NCBI RefSeq assembly: GCF_021698855.1
Contig: NZ_WWFA01000002.1
Location: forward strand, 244,801-308,800
Direction of reading: 5' to 3'
DNA length: 64,000 nucleotides
Source: Lactobacillus sp. S2-2
GTDB lineage: Bacteria > Bacillota > Bacilli > Lactobacillales > Lactobacillaceae
This document shows positions 1 through 8,688 of the stretch, piece by piece. The notes beneath the pieces were generated by a model, which was not told the DNA's origin, ran no database searches, and was given only the letters and a program-made list of their open reading frames with translations. The translations under genes and the position numbers were made by a program. How positions within the stretch are numbered: position 1 is the first letter of the stretch; every line of letters starts with the position of its first letter.

Positions 1-17
1 ACATTTTTAGAGTTTTT

Positions 18-1514
18 TTATTTGAACATTTCTGTAGACTCTACTGCTAATTTCCAACCATTATATAATTTATTTATTTTTGTTTCAGTCATTTTATTTT
101 CAAATAATTCTTTTTTTGTAGTTAAATTTTTTATTTCTTCTAAATCATTCCAAAATCCTACTGATAAACCTGCTAAATATGAAACACCAAGGGCGGTAAT
201 CTCTGACTCTTCAAATCGACTAATTGAATTACCTAAAATATCAGCTTGAAATTGCATCAAATAATTATTTCTAGCTGCTCCACCATCAACAGATAATGAT
301 TTTAAGTTCATATTAGTATCATTTTTCATCGTGTTAATTACATCTTTTGTTTGATATGCTAATGATTCTAAAGTAGCTTTTACAAATTGTTTATTATCTG
401 TTTTAGAATTTAATCCAAAAATTGAACCTCTTATTTCTTGATTCCAATATGGTGCACCCAGTCCTGTAAAAGCTGGAACTACATATAAATTATTTTCTTC
501 TTGCACATCAAATGCCATTTCTTCAGATTCAGAGGCATCCGCTACCAATTTCATTCCATCTCTTAACCATTGAATTGCAGATCCTGCTGCAAATATGCTT
601 CCTTCAAGTGCGTAATAGACTTTATTATCAATTCCATAGGCAATTGTTGTTAATAATCCTTTTTCGGATAATTTAGGTTGTTCACCAATATTCATAACGA
701 TAAAAGCACCAGTTCCATATGTATTTTTTGTCATACCTGGTTCAAATGCATGCTGTCCAAATAATGCTGCTTGTTGATCTCCAGCGATCCCGGCGATTGG
801 AATTTGAACTCCTTGAAATGTATAACCTTCTGTATAACCATAATTATATGATGAAGGATGTACTTTAGGTAAAATATTTTTGGGAATATTTAATATTTCT
901 AATATTTCATTGTCCCAATCTAAATTATTAATATTAAATAGCATTGTTCGACTTGCGTTTGTATAATCGGTTGCATGGACTTTGCCTTTGGTTAATTTCC
1001 ATAAAATCCAAGTATCAATAGTTCCAAATAATAAATTACCTTCATCTGCTAATTCACGAACTCCTGAAACATTATCTAAAATCCATTTAATTTTAGTTGC
1101 AGAAAAATAAGAATCAATAATCAAACCTGTTTTTTGATGAATTTTGTTTAAATATCCATCTTCTTTTAGCTTATCTGCAATTTCACTTGTTTGTTTAGAT
1201 TGCCAAACTATTGCATTATAAACCGGTTCTCCCGTTTTTTTATTCCATAAAACAGTTGTTTCTCTTTGATTAGTTATTCCAATGCCACGTAATTTATACG
1301 GAAGTATTTTAGTTTTTATTAATACATCAGAAATTACTGATTGAACTGTATTCCAAATTTCGTTTGCATCATGTTCTACCCAACCAGGTTTTGGAAAAAT
1401 TTGATCAAATTCTTTTTGTGATTTTCCGACCACTTTACCTTCATGATCAATAATTACTGCCCTACTACTAGTAGTTCCTTCATCAATAGAAATAATGTAT
1501 TGCTTATTATTCAT
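18..1514 (-). CDS. glpK: Glycerol kinase
   Basis: FGGY-family sugar kinase that phosphorylates glycerol to sn-glycerol 3-phosphate with ATP in the cytosol. The 498 residues match the usual length. Visible motifs are the phosphate loop DEGTTSSRA (residues 11-19), NQRETT (82-87), DSYFSATK (134-141) and GDQQAALFG with the catalytic Asp at 246. The ATG is preceded by a GGAG site. Residue 232, in the activation loop, is Thr (GYTFQG). In Enterococcus-type enzymes this position is the His phosphorylated by HPr (YHFFG), so PTS control of this kinase is probably absent. Nothing else lies in the 17 bases downstream, and any glp neighbours would be outside the window. Confidence 0.97.
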   Translation of the reverse strand: MNNKQYIISIDEGTTSSRAVIIDHEGKVVGKSQKEFDQIFPKPGWVEHDANEIWNTVQSVISDVLIKTKILPYKLRGIGITNQRETTVLWNKKTGEPVYNAIVWQSKQTSEIADKLKEDGYLNKIHQKTGLIIDSYFSATKIKWILDNVSGVRELADEGNLLFGTIDTWILWKLTKGKVHATDYTNASRTMLFNINNLDWDNEILEILNIPKNILPKVHPSSYNYGYTEGYTFQGVQIPIAGIAGDQQAALFGQHAFEPGMTKNTYGTGAFIVMNIGEQPKLSEKGLLTTIAYGIDNKVYYALEGSIFAAGSAIQWLRDGMKLVADASESEEMAFDVQEENNLYVVPAFTGLGAPYWNQEIRGSIFGLNSKTDNKQFVKATLESLAYQTKDVINTMKNDTNMNLKSLSVDGGAARNNYLMQFQADILGNSISRFEESEITALGVSYLAGLSVGFWNDLEEIKNLTTKKELFENKMTETKINKLYNGWKLAVESTEMFK

Positions 1515-1547
1515 AATTTTTTCTCCGAACTTTTAATATTTAGGTTA

Positions 1548-1576
1548 ATTATACATTAATTTTAAATCTCTTTAAA
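1548..1576 (-). promoter_or_regulatory. Putative glpK promoter
   Basis: A TATAAT -10 box (1548-1553) with an upstream TG extension lies 17 bp from a weak -35 TTTAAA (1571-1576), upstream of glpK on the minus strand. No clear CcpA operator was recognised in the 123-base divergent gap to the dipeptidase gene. Confidence 0.55.
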
Positions 1577-1637
1577 ATCATAAATAATAAATTAAATATG
1601 TTAAGATTTAAGCATGTTAAAAAAGGAGTATTAAAAA

Positions 1638-3050
1638 ATGAATATTAATAAATTATCAGCTTGTACTAGTATTTTAATTGGTAAAAATGCAACAATTGAT
1701 GGTTCAACAATTATTGGCAGAAATGAAGATGCAAAATCTTCTTGGCCAAAAAGATTTATCGTAAAAAAAAGAGAACAATTTGATGAAAAAAATATATTTA
1801 AATCAAAATATAATGAGTTAACAATCGAATTACCATCATTAAGGTATAAATATACATGCACTCCAGAATGGACTGATAATGAAGGACTTTTTGAAGAAGA
1901 TGGAATTAATGAGTATGGTGTTGCTATGAGTGCAACTGAAAGTACTTACGCAAATGACATGGTTCTAGGATTTGATCCACTTCTAAAAAATGGAATTTCT
2001 GAAGAGGCAATTATTACAATTGTCTTACCTTATATTAAAAGTGCTAAAGAAGGAGTTATTCGTTTAGGTGAACTAATTGAAAAATTTGGTGCAGCTGAAA
2101 CTAATGGAATTTTATTTTCAGATAAAGAAAGTGTTTGGTATTTTGAAATTGGATCTGGACATCATTGGGTAGCTCAAAGAATTCCAGATGATTCATATGC
2201 TGTTGTTGCTAATCAAATGGCAATTCAGGAGATTAATTTTAACAACGATAATTTTTTATATTCAAAAAATATTAAAACTTTTGTTCTTGAAAATAATCTA
2301 AATAAAAATAAAAATACATTTAATTTTAGAAACATATTTGGAACAAAAGACCTCATGGACACAATCTATAACACACCTAGAGTATGGTATGGTCAAAAAA
2401 TGTTCAATCCTTCAGATACATTAGACAATCCTAAATCACAAAACTTTAAATTTATTCGTAAACCTGAGGAATTAATTGATATATTCGATGCAGAAAAATA
2501 TTTATCGTCTCACTATGAAGGTACTGAATTTGATCCTACAATTAGTAAAAATAAGAATGTTTATCGTCCTATTAGTTTAGCAAAGACGCAAGAATCTCAT
2601 TTACTACAAATAAATGAAAAATATCCGCCTGAAATTGGTTCAATCCATTGGCTCTCAATGGGTGTTTCAGCGCAAAGTACTTTTGTTCCTTTTTTTGGTG
2701 GAATTACTGATACTCCATCAGAATATAAATATGAAACTGGATTAAATTATAATAATAAATCTGCATATTGGATTTTTAAATTAACCGGTGTTTTAATGGA
2801 TCCTCATTATAAGACTTTTGAAAATATCATTAATGATAATAAATCTGAACTTAGACAATTTTATTTACAAAAAATTAATGAAACCATTAAAGAATCAAAT
2901 TCAGAAAAAGATTTAAATAAATTAGCAACAAAAAAATCATTTGAAATTAGTAATCATGCAATTAATGTATTTAAAAAAATAAATTCCAATTTAATTACTC
3001 AATCAACTGATTTTTCTCCTTTAAATTTTAAAACTGATGAAAATCTATAA
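1638..3050 (+). CDS. pepD: C69 family dipeptidase (PepD type)
   Basis: Cytosolic N-terminal-nucleophile dipeptidase of peptidase family C69, which lactobacilli use for terminal peptide breakdown. It has 470 residues, the usual length. The likely nucleophile is Cys9 in LSACTSILIG, exposed after removal of a short propeptide. It is followed by DGSTIIGRNEDA, which is typical of this family. The start has a good ribosome binding site (AAAGGAG). It is a single-gene unit, divergent from glpK, and ends at a hairpin shared with convergent rplS. The exact substrate range within the family cannot be read from sequence. Confidence 0.92.
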   Translation: MNINKLSACTSILIGKNATIDGSTIIGRNEDAKSSWPKRFIVKKREQFDEKNIFKSKYNELTIELPSLRYKYTCTPEWTDNEGLFEEDGINEYGVAMSATESTYANDMVLGFDPLLKNGISEEAIITIVLPYIKSAKEGVIRLGELIEKFGAAETNGILFSDKESVWYFEIGSGHHWVAQRIPDDSYAVVANQMAIQEINFNNDNFLYSKNIKTFVLENNLNKNKNTFNFRNIFGTKDLMDTIYNTPRVWYGQKMFNPSDTLDNPKSQNFKFIRKPEELIDIFDAEKYLSSHYEGTEFDPTISKNKNVYRPISLAKTQESHLLQINEKYPPEIGSIHWLSMGVSAQSTFVPFFGGITDTPSEYKYETGLNYNNKSAYWIFKLTGVLMDPHYKTFENIINDNKSELRQFYLQKINETIKESNSEKDLNKLATKKSFEISNHAINVFKKINSNLITQSTDFSPLNFKTDENL

Positions 3051-3080
3051 AAAAAGCAATCCATTTGGATTGCTTTTTTT
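3051..3080. terminator. Bidirectional terminator between pepD and rplS
   Basis: Stem GCAATCC/GGATTGC with an ATTT loop, flanked by A-run and T-run on either side. It can therefore serve both convergent genes. Confidence 0.9.
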
Positions 3081-3439
3081 TAACGTCTACGTAATGATTC
3101 TTTAATACGAGCAGCTTTACCATGTAATTCACGTAAGTAGTAAAGTTTAGCACGACGTACTTGACCACGTCTAATTACTTCAACTTTAGCGACTCTTGGT
3201 GAATGTACTGGGAAGATACGTTCAACACCCACACCAGAACTGATTTTTCTAACTGTGTAAGTTGCTTGAATTCCAGCACCATGACGTTTAATTACGACAC
3301 CTTCGAAATTTTGAATACGTTCACGACTACCTTCAACAACCTTAACTGATACTCTTACAGAGTCACCAGCACGGAATTCAGGAATATCTGAACGTAATTG
3401 TTCATTATTGATTTTACTAATCAAATTATTTTGACGCAT
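3080..3439 (-). CDS. rplS: 50S ribosomal protein L19
   Basis: Large-subunit protein near the interface with the small subunit. The 119 residues show the typical L19 features [20 protein letters not shown] (about residues 22-41) and a basic C-terminal end rich in Arg. It is the last gene of the rpsP-khpA-rimM-trmD-rplS block but has its own promoter and a leader RNA that matches the Firmicute L19 leader. It is therefore probably under separate autogenous control. Confidence 0.98.
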   Translation of the reverse strand: MRQNNLISKINNEQLRSDIPEFRAGDSVRVSVKVVEGSRERIQNFEGVVIKRHGAGIQATYTVRKISSGVGVERIFPVHSPRVAKVEVIRRGQVRRAKLYYLRELHGKAARIKESLRRR

Positions 3440-3519
3440 AATATATAAACTCCTTTAACTAGCATTCATAACTTAATTTAGACAGCGGAATACCGTTTTA
3501 TTTGGCTAAGCCAGCATTT
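3440..3519 (-). promoter_or_regulatory. Ribosomal protein L19 leader RNA
   Basis: The untranslated region before rplS contains, on the minus strand, the segment TGCTGGCTTAGCC followed by ACGGTATTCCGCTGTC. This resembles the Firmicute L19 mRNA leader, a proposed L19 binding structure. Recognition is by eye; a covariance-model scan would settle it. Confidence 0.7.
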
Positions 3520-3548
3520 ATTATAACATTTTTATTTTATTAAAGTAA
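3520..3548 (-). promoter_or_regulatory. rplS promoter
   Basis: TATAAT (3520-3525) lies 17 bp from TTACTT (3543-3548) on the minus strand, just before the L19 leader and after the end of trmD. Confidence 0.65.
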
Positions 3549-3556
3549 ATAGTAAA

Positions 3557-4300
3557 TTATTTTTCACTTTTGATTTCCGCTAATAATTTCTTTTGTAAAT
3601 CAGTTAAATTATCATGATCAATTAATTCAGGTCTTAAAGTATATGTTTTTCTTAATGATTCTTTTTGACGCCATTCATCAATTTTTTGATGATTACCACT
3701 AGTTAAAACCGATGGAACTTCCATTCCATTATAATTAGCTGGTCTTGTATATTGAGGATATTCTAATAATCCATTTGAAAATGAATCTCCACTTGCTGAA
3801 TCGTTATTACCTAAAACACCAGGAATTAATCTAGCAGTTGCATCAATCATCATCATTGTTGGCAATTCTCCACCAGTTACAATAAAATCACCAATTGAAT
3901 ACTCATCAGTAACAACACTTTTTATTCTTTCATCATAGCCTTCATAATGGCCACAAATAAAAGTAAGATGTTCTTCTTTAGATAATTTTTCAGCTTCTTT
4001 TTGATCAAACTTCTTTCCTGCCGGATCTAAAAGAATAACTTTTCCACTTGGAACACCATTATTTTTAGCTTTTTGTTTCGTATGTTCAAATGCATCTAAA
4101 ACTGGTTGTGGAGTTAATAACATTCCAGCCCCTCCACCAAATGGATAATCATCAACATTATTATGTTTATTTAAAGAAAAATCTCTAAAATCAGTAACTT
4201 TAACATTAATTAATCCTTTATTAATTGCCTTATCTAAAATAGATTCATGCAGAGGACCTTCAAACATTTTAGGAAAAATACTTAAAATATCAATTTCCAT
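3557..4300 (-). CDS. trmD: tRNA (guanine-N1)-methyltransferase
   Basis: SPOUT-class methyltransferase that makes m1G37 in tRNAs, which prevents +1 frameshifting. The 247 residues include [27 protein letters not shown] and the knot region [20 protein letters not shown] with the catalytic Asp in GDF. It is complete. It sits 3 bases after rimM and is probably co-transcribed with it. The ATG has a GGAAGG site at the end of rimM. Confidence 0.98.
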   Translation of the reverse strand: MEIDILSIFPKMFEGPLHESILDKAINKGLINVKVTDFRDFSLNKHNNVDDYPFGGGAGMLLTPQPVLDAFEHTKQKAKNNGVPSGKVILLDPAGKKFDQKEAEKLSKEEHLTFICGHYEGYDERIKSVVTDEYSIGDFIVTGGELPTMMMIDATARLIPGVLGNNDSASGDSFSNGLLEYPQYTRPANYNGMEVPSVLTSGNHQKIDEWRQKESLRKTYTLRPELIDHDNLTDLQKKLLAEIKSEK

Positions 4301-4303
4301 TAT

Positions 4304-4822
4304 TTATTCCAATCCTTCCATTAAATTGACAGTTACTTTTTTATTATTTAAATCAACATTTTTAATAACATCATCAATTTTAGGTAAAAATAAATCTTTA
4401 CCTGAATCTCTTTTAACTACCCAAACATCATTTGGTCCTAAATCCATAATATCTTTTATTTCACCCAAATAATTATCATCTATATCAAATACTTTTAGTC
4501 CTAATATTTGAGAATAATAATATTCACCTGGCTTTAAATCGTCATTACTTTGTTGTTCATCGTTTATTTTAAGCATTGATGGTTTCAAAAATTCAACATC
4601 ATTAATTGAATCTTTGTCAACAAAATGAAGTAATAAAAAATTTTTATGTTTTCTAACTCCATCTATTTCTAGCTCAATTGGTTCAGAATTATCATTTTTA
4701 AAAGCATAAATTTTATTATGTTTTTTAAATCTTTTTTCTGGAAAATCAGTTATTACTTGAACTCTTACCTCGCCTTTAATACCTTGTGTATTAACTAGTT
4801 TACCAATATTTAAATATCCCAT
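4304..4822 (-). CDS. rimM: Ribosome maturation factor RimM
   Basis: 16S rRNA processing factor that binds S19 and assists assembly of the 30S head. The 172 residues comprise an N-terminal RimM domain (starting YLNIGKLVNTQGIKGEVRV) and a C-terminal PRC-barrel with LGPNDVWVV. It lies upstream of trmD in the conserved order. A strong hairpin separates it from khpA, so expression relative to rpsP may be reduced by attenuation. Confidence 0.97.
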   Translation of the reverse strand: MGYLNIGKLVNTQGIKGEVRVQVITDFPEKRFKKHNKIYAFKNDNSEPIELEIDGVRKHKNFLLLHFVDKDSINDVEFLKPSMLKINDEQQSNDDLKPGEYYYSQILGLKVFDIDDNYLGEIKDIMDLGPNDVWVVKRDSGKDLFLPKIDDVIKNVDLNNKKVTVNLMEGLE

Positions 4823-4843
4823 TTAGCACCTCAAATTAAAGAA

Positions 4844-4884
4844 AAAGCTCTTAAATAAAACAAAAGTTTTATTTAAGAGCTTTA
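4844..4884 (-). terminator. Hairpin between khpA and rimM
   Basis: An 18-bp inverted repeat (AAAGCTCTTAAATAAAAC and its complement) lies just after the khpA stop and before rimM. On the minus strand it is followed only by a short T-rich run. It may act as a partial terminator that lowers rimM-trmD transcription relative to rpsP. Confidence 0.75.
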
Positions 4885-5130
4885 ATTTTTTCCATCGTTA
4901 ACAACTAATTTGACTCTTTTATCATCATTGACATGGACACTATAAACAATAGTTCTAACTGTTTGAATGATATGTCCTTTTTTTCCTATAATTCTTCCTA
5001 AATCTTTAGGATTAGTTGATAAAATATATTCATGAAACATATCTGTTTCACGCAAATTAATCTTAATATCATTGGGATACTTAACTAATGGATTAACAAT
5101 TGTTTTAATAAGTTTTTCAAAATTATTCAT
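4882..5130 (-). CDS. khpA: KH-domain RNA-binding protein KhpA
   Basis: Small single KH-domain protein (YlqC/KhpA), which in Gram-positive cocci and lactobacilli pairs with KhpB/Jag in RNA binding and cell-size control. The GxxG loop is visible in GRIIGKKGHI. I take the ATG at 5130 (MNNFEKLIKT), giving 82 residues; a TTG two codons upstream is also open. An AAGTGA sequence serves as ribosome binding site. It follows rpsP by 10 bases, the usual neighbour. Confidence 0.93.
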   Translation of the reverse strand: MNNFEKLIKTIVNPLVKYPNDIKINLRETDMFHEYILSTNPKDLGRIIGKKGHIIQTVRTIVYSVHVNDDKRVKLVVNDGKN

Positions 5131-5140
5131 AATCAATCAC

Positions 5141-5419
5141 TTATTTTTTACTTGCTAATTTAGCTTCATGTAATTTTTTCATGATACCAGCATCAGAAAG
5201 AATGTTACGAACAGTATCAGAAGGTTGTGCACCGTTTTGTAACCAGTTCATAATTGATTCTTCTTCTAAAGTTACTTTATCAGATTCTAATAATGGGTTA
5301 TAAGTACCAACATTTTCGATAAAGCGACCATCACGAGGACTACGTGAATCAGCAACAACTATACGATAAAATGGACGTTTCTTTGAACCCATACGTTTTA
5401 AACGAATTTTAACAGACAT
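5141..5419 (-). CDS. rpsP: 30S ribosomal protein S16
   Basis: Small-subunit assembly protein of 92 residues. It begins [20 protein letters not shown], the S16 signature, followed by [13 protein letters not shown]. It heads the rpsP-khpA unit, with an AGGAGG ribosome binding site and its own promoter immediately upstream. Confidence 0.98.
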   Translation of the reverse strand: MSVKIRLKRMGSKKRPFYRIVVADSRSPRDGRFIENVGTYNPLLESDKVTLEEESIMNWLQNGAQPSDTVRNILSDAGIMKKLHEAKLASKK

Positions 5420-5453
5420 AAATACACCTCCTATTATTTCTTTAACGATAATA

Positions 5454-5482
5454 ATCTTAACAATTAATCAATAACTTGTAAA
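5454..5482 (-). promoter_or_regulatory. rpsP promoter
   Basis: TTTACA (5477-5482), a 17-bp spacer, then TAAGAT (5454-5459) with an upstream TG, on the minus strand. The -35 box lies inside the stem of the ffh terminator. Confidence 0.6.
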
Positions 5483-5504
5483 GGGGTTTTCCTTTACAAG
5501 TTAA
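5474..5504 (-). terminator. Terminator after ffh
   Basis: Inverted repeat AACTTGTAAAGG/CCTTTACAAGTT just after the ffh stop. It separates the secretion block from rpsP. The following T-run is weak. Confidence 0.75.
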
Positions 5505-5510
5505 AATTAA

Positions 5511-6950
5511 TTATTTTCTTTTTTTATTTCTTTTCTTTTTATTTTTTTGTATTTTTCTAGACATACGTTTCATAGCTATATTGGATAACTTTCCACCCAT
5601 TCCACTACCCATACCTGAGCTATTCATCATACCTTCCATTTCAGAAAAATTACCATTTGATACTTTTGACATCATTTCTTTCATACTATTAAATTGTTTT
5701 ATTAAACGATTAACTTCTTGAATTGATCTTGCTGAACCTGCCGCTATTCTTCTTCTTCTGGAAGGATTTAAAATATCTGGATTTAATCGTTCTTCTTTAG
5801 TCATTGAATAAATTATTGCTTTAATATGATCCATATCTTTTGGATCCATTTGTACATTTTGTAAAGTAGGATTATTTGCCATTCCAGGAATCATTTTAAT
5901 TAAATCTTCCATTGGACCCATATTTTGAATTTGTTGCATTTGATCAAGAAAATCCTCAAAATCAAAAGTATTTTCTCTCATTTTTTCAGTTAACTTTTGT
6001 GCTTGATCTTCATCATATTCTTTTTGAGTTTTTTCAATAAGAGATAGCATATCTCCCATTCCCAAAATTCTTGAAGCCATTCTATCTGGATGAAATTTAT
6101 CTAAATCAGATAGTTTCTCACCTTGTCCAACAAATAAAATAGGTTTTTCAGTTACTGATCTAATTGATAAAGCAGCTCCACCACGTGTATCACCATCTAA
6201 TTTTGTTAAAACAACTCCAGTTATATCTAATGCATCATTAAATCCTTCTGCAGTTTTAACAGCATTTTGTCCAGTCATTGCATCAACAACTAAAAGAATA
6301 TTATCTGGTTTAGCAACTTCTTTTACATCTTTTAATTCTTGCATTAATGCTTCATCAATTTGGAGCCTACCAGCTGTATCAATTAAAACATAATCATTTT
6401 TATCTTCTTTTGCTTGTTTTAATCCATCTTCAACTATTTTAACTGGATCTACATCTGTGCCTTCTTGAAAAACTGGTACATCAATTTGGCTTCCTACTTG
6501 TTGTAATTGATCAATTGCTGCTGGACGGTAAATATCAGCAGCAATTAAAAGAGGTCTAGCATTATTTTCATCTTTTAATTTTTTTGCTAATTTACCAGCA
6601 GTTGTTGTTTTACCAGCACCTTGAAGTCCTGACATCATAATAATTGTTGGTATTTTTTCTGATTGAATAAGATCAGTAGAATCGTCACCCATCATTTTTG
6701 TTAATTCCTCATTAACAATTTTAATGATTTGTTGTGATGGATTTAAACCTTCTAATACATCACTACCTTTTGATCTTTCTTGAACTGTTTTAACAAATTT
6801 TCTAACAACACTAAAATTAACATCAGCTTCTAATAATGCTAATCTAATTTCTCGCATCGTTTCTCTTAAATCTGCTTCAGTTATTTTACCTTTACCACGT
6901 AAATTTTTAAACGCTTTTTGTAATCGTTCAGTTAACCCTTCAAAAGCCAT
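5511..6950 (-). CDS. ffh: Signal recognition particle protein Ffh
   Basis: SRP54 GTPase that binds signal sequences on the ribosome with 4.5S RNA and delivers them to FtsY. The 479 residues contain the N-domain helical bundle, the G domain (GLQGAGKTTTAGKLA, DTAGRLQ, TKLDGDTRGG) and a Met-rich M domain. The protein ends in a Gly/Met stretch and a Lys/Arg-rich tail. It follows ylxM by 12 bases; ylxM-ffh is the standard pairing. Confidence 0.98.
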   Translation of the reverse strand: MAFEGLTERLQKAFKNLRGKGKITEADLRETMREIRLALLEADVNFSVVRKFVKTVQERSKGSDVLEGLNPSQQIIKIVNEELTKMMGDDSTDLIQSEKIPTIIMMSGLQGAGKTTTAGKLAKKLKDENNARPLLIAADIYRPAAIDQLQQVGSQIDVPVFQEGTDVDPVKIVEDGLKQAKEDKNDYVLIDTAGRLQIDEALMQELKDVKEVAKPDNILLVVDAMTGQNAVKTAEGFNDALDITGVVLTKLDGDTRGGAALSIRSVTEKPILFVGQGEKLSDLDKFHPDRMASRILGMGDMLSLIEKTQKEYDEDQAQKLTEKMRENTFDFEDFLDQMQQIQNMGPMEDLIKMIPGMANNPTLQNVQMDPKDMDHIKAIIYSMTKEERLNPDILNPSRRRRIAAGSARSIQEVNRLIKQFNSMKEMMSKVSNGNFSEMEGMMNSSGMGSGMGGKLSNIAMKRMSRKIQKNKKKRNKKRK

Positions 6951-6962
6951 AAAATAAATCTC

Positions 6963-7304
6963 CTAATTCTCTTCAGTTTGTTCTAATTTATTTATCATTT
7001 CTAAAAGAAACTTATCGTTTTGATAATTTGATTTAATATATTTAATTATTTTATCCGTTTGTTGATTTCTAATTAAAAAATTTTTATATAAACCCATTTT
7101 ATCTTCATAATTTTCTAAAGTTTTTTCAGTTCTTTTAATATTATCATAAACAGCTTGTCGACTTACATTAAAGTTTTCAGAAATTTCTCCTAATGAATAA
7201 TCATCTACATAATAGAGCTTAATATATTTGTGTTGTTTGTCTGTTAATAAGGATCCATAAAAATCAAATAATGAATTGATATGATAATTTTTTTCTAATT
7301 CCAT
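6963..7304 (-). CDS. ylxM: YlxM family helix-turn-helix protein
   Basis: UPF0122 protein of 113 residues, associated with SRP function in streptococci and always next to ffh. Its helix-turn-helix is visible as [20 protein letters not shown], resembling sigma-70 region 4. It lies between ftsY and ffh with short gaps, so it is co-transcribed with both. The C-terminal 30 residues are divergent. Confidence 0.93.
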   Translation of the reverse strand: MELEKNYHINSLFDFYGSLLTDKQHKYIKLYYVDDYSLGEISENFNVSRQAVYDNIKRTEKTLENYEDKMGLYKNFLIRNQQTDKIIKYIKSNYQNDKFLLEMINKLEQTEEN

Positions 7305-7320
7305 AATTTCTCCTTATTGA

Positions 7321-8688
7321 TTACTCAACGATAAATAAATCTTTAAATAGTCCATAAATAAAGTCATTAGCATCAAATTCTTTTAAATCATCAACCTTTT
7401 CACCTAATCCAACTAATTTTACTGGTATTTTCATTTCATTTCTAATAGCAAAAATGATTCCACCTTTAGCTGTTCCATCTAGTTTAGTTAGTACAATTCC
7501 AGAAATATTAGTTACTTCATTAAATAATTTTACTTGACTAATTGCATTCTGACCAGTTGTTGCATCAAGAACTAATAAGGTTTCATGTGGTGCATCTGGA
7601 ATTTCCCTTTTAATAATTTTATTTATTTTAGATAATTCATTCATTAGATTAACTTTATTTTGAAGTCTTCCAGCAGTATCAATAAACAAAGTATCATAAT
7701 TTTCTTTTTTTGCCTTATTAATTGCTTCGTACACTACTGACGCAGGATCACTTTTTTCTTCTTTTTTGACTATACCAACATTATCTCTAATTGCCCATTC
7801 ATTTAATTGTTCAATTGCTCCTGCACGAAAAGTATCAGCTGCTGCTAAAAGAACTTTTTTCCCATTTTTATGATATTGATTAGCCATCTTCCCAATTGTA
7901 GTTGTTTTTCCTACTCCATTTACACCAGTAAATAAAATTACAGTAGGACCATTTTTAGACTCACTAATTGATATATTATCATCAGAATTATTTTCTTCAT
8001 AAATTTCAATCATTTTTTGAACAATTACATTTTGCACATCATTTGTTTTCTTTACATTTTTTAATTTAACTTCTTCTTTTAAAGAATCAACGATTTGCAT
8101 TGATGTTTCAAAACCAACATCTGATTCAATTAAAGTATCTTCTAATTCTTCAAAAAAATCTTCATTAATTGTTCTGAATTTAGAAAAAATCTTATTAAGT
8201 TTTTGACCAAAAGAAGAACTTGATTTAGCTAATCCTTTTTCATAAGATTTCTCTTTTGAATCTTCAGAATCATTTTGTTCATCTGTATTTACTTTTTCTT
8301 TAACGTTATTATCAGATTCATTTTCTTCCGAATTCAATGATATTTCTTGTTGTGTATTAACGGAATCATTGCCATCATCAGGTTCTTCATCTGTATTTAC
8401 TTTTTCTTCAACGTTATTATCAGATTCATTTTCTTCTGAATTCACTGATACTTCCTGTTGTGTATCATCAGAATCATTTGTGTCATCATTTTGTTCGTCT
8501 GTATCTAATTTTTCTTCAACATTATTATCAGGTTCATTTTCTTCTGAATTCACTGCGTTTTTTTGTTGTATATCATCAGAATTATTCGTAACCTCATTTT
8601 GTTCATCTTTATTTGATTTTTCTTCAACATTTGTTACTTTATTTTTTTCTTTCTCTTTCCTTTTCTTAAAAATATCAAAAAGTCCCAT
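7321..8688 (-). CDS. ftsY: Signal recognition particle receptor FtsY
   Basis: Membrane-associated SRP receptor GTPase. After a basic N-terminus (GLFDIFKKRKEKEK) comes an acidic A domain made of about 3.5 tandem 36-residue repeats (residues 20 to about 148). The NG domain follows, with GVNGVGKTTTIGKMA, DTAGRLQ and TKLDGTAKGG. The 455-residue length is above the usual for lactobacilli because of the repeats. The ATG overlaps the smc stop by one base, so translation is probably coupled. Confidence 0.97.
   Translation of the reverse strand: MGLFDIFKKRKEKEKNKVTNVEEKSNKDEQNEVTNNSDDIQQKNAVNSEENEPDNNVEEKLDTDEQNDDTNDSDDTQQEVSVNSEENESDNNVEEKVNTDEEPDDGNDSVNTQQEISLNSEENESDNNVKEKVNTDEQNDSEDSKEKSYEKGLAKSSSSFGQKLNKIFSKFRTINEDFFEELEDTLIESDVGFETSMQIVDSLKEEVKLKNVKKTNDVQNVIVQKMIEIYEENNSDDNISISESKNGPTVILFTGVNGVGKTTTIGKMANQYHKNGKKVLLAAADTFRAGAIEQLNEWAIRDNVGIVKKEEKSDPASVVYEAINKAKKENYDTLFIDTAGRLQNKVNLMNELSKINKIIKREIPDAPHETLLVLDATTGQNAISQVKLFNEVTNISGIVLTKLDGTAKGGIIFAIRNEMKIPVKLVGLGEKVDDLKEFDANDFIYGLFKDLFIVE
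8245..8631 (-). repeat. Tandem 108-bp coding repeat in ftsY
   Basis: Three full copies (8524-8631, 8416-8523, 8308-8415) and one partial copy of a unit encode NVEEK...DEQN...SDD.QQ...NSEENE.DN. The third copy has drifted (DEEPDDGNDSVN). All copies stay in frame. This is an acidic linker that could vary in copy number between strains. Confidence 0.88.

Noticed and set aside
8245-8631. CRISPR-like periodic repeat
   Set aside because: The 108-bp period is a coding, in-frame tandem repeat with no spacers of unrelated sequence.
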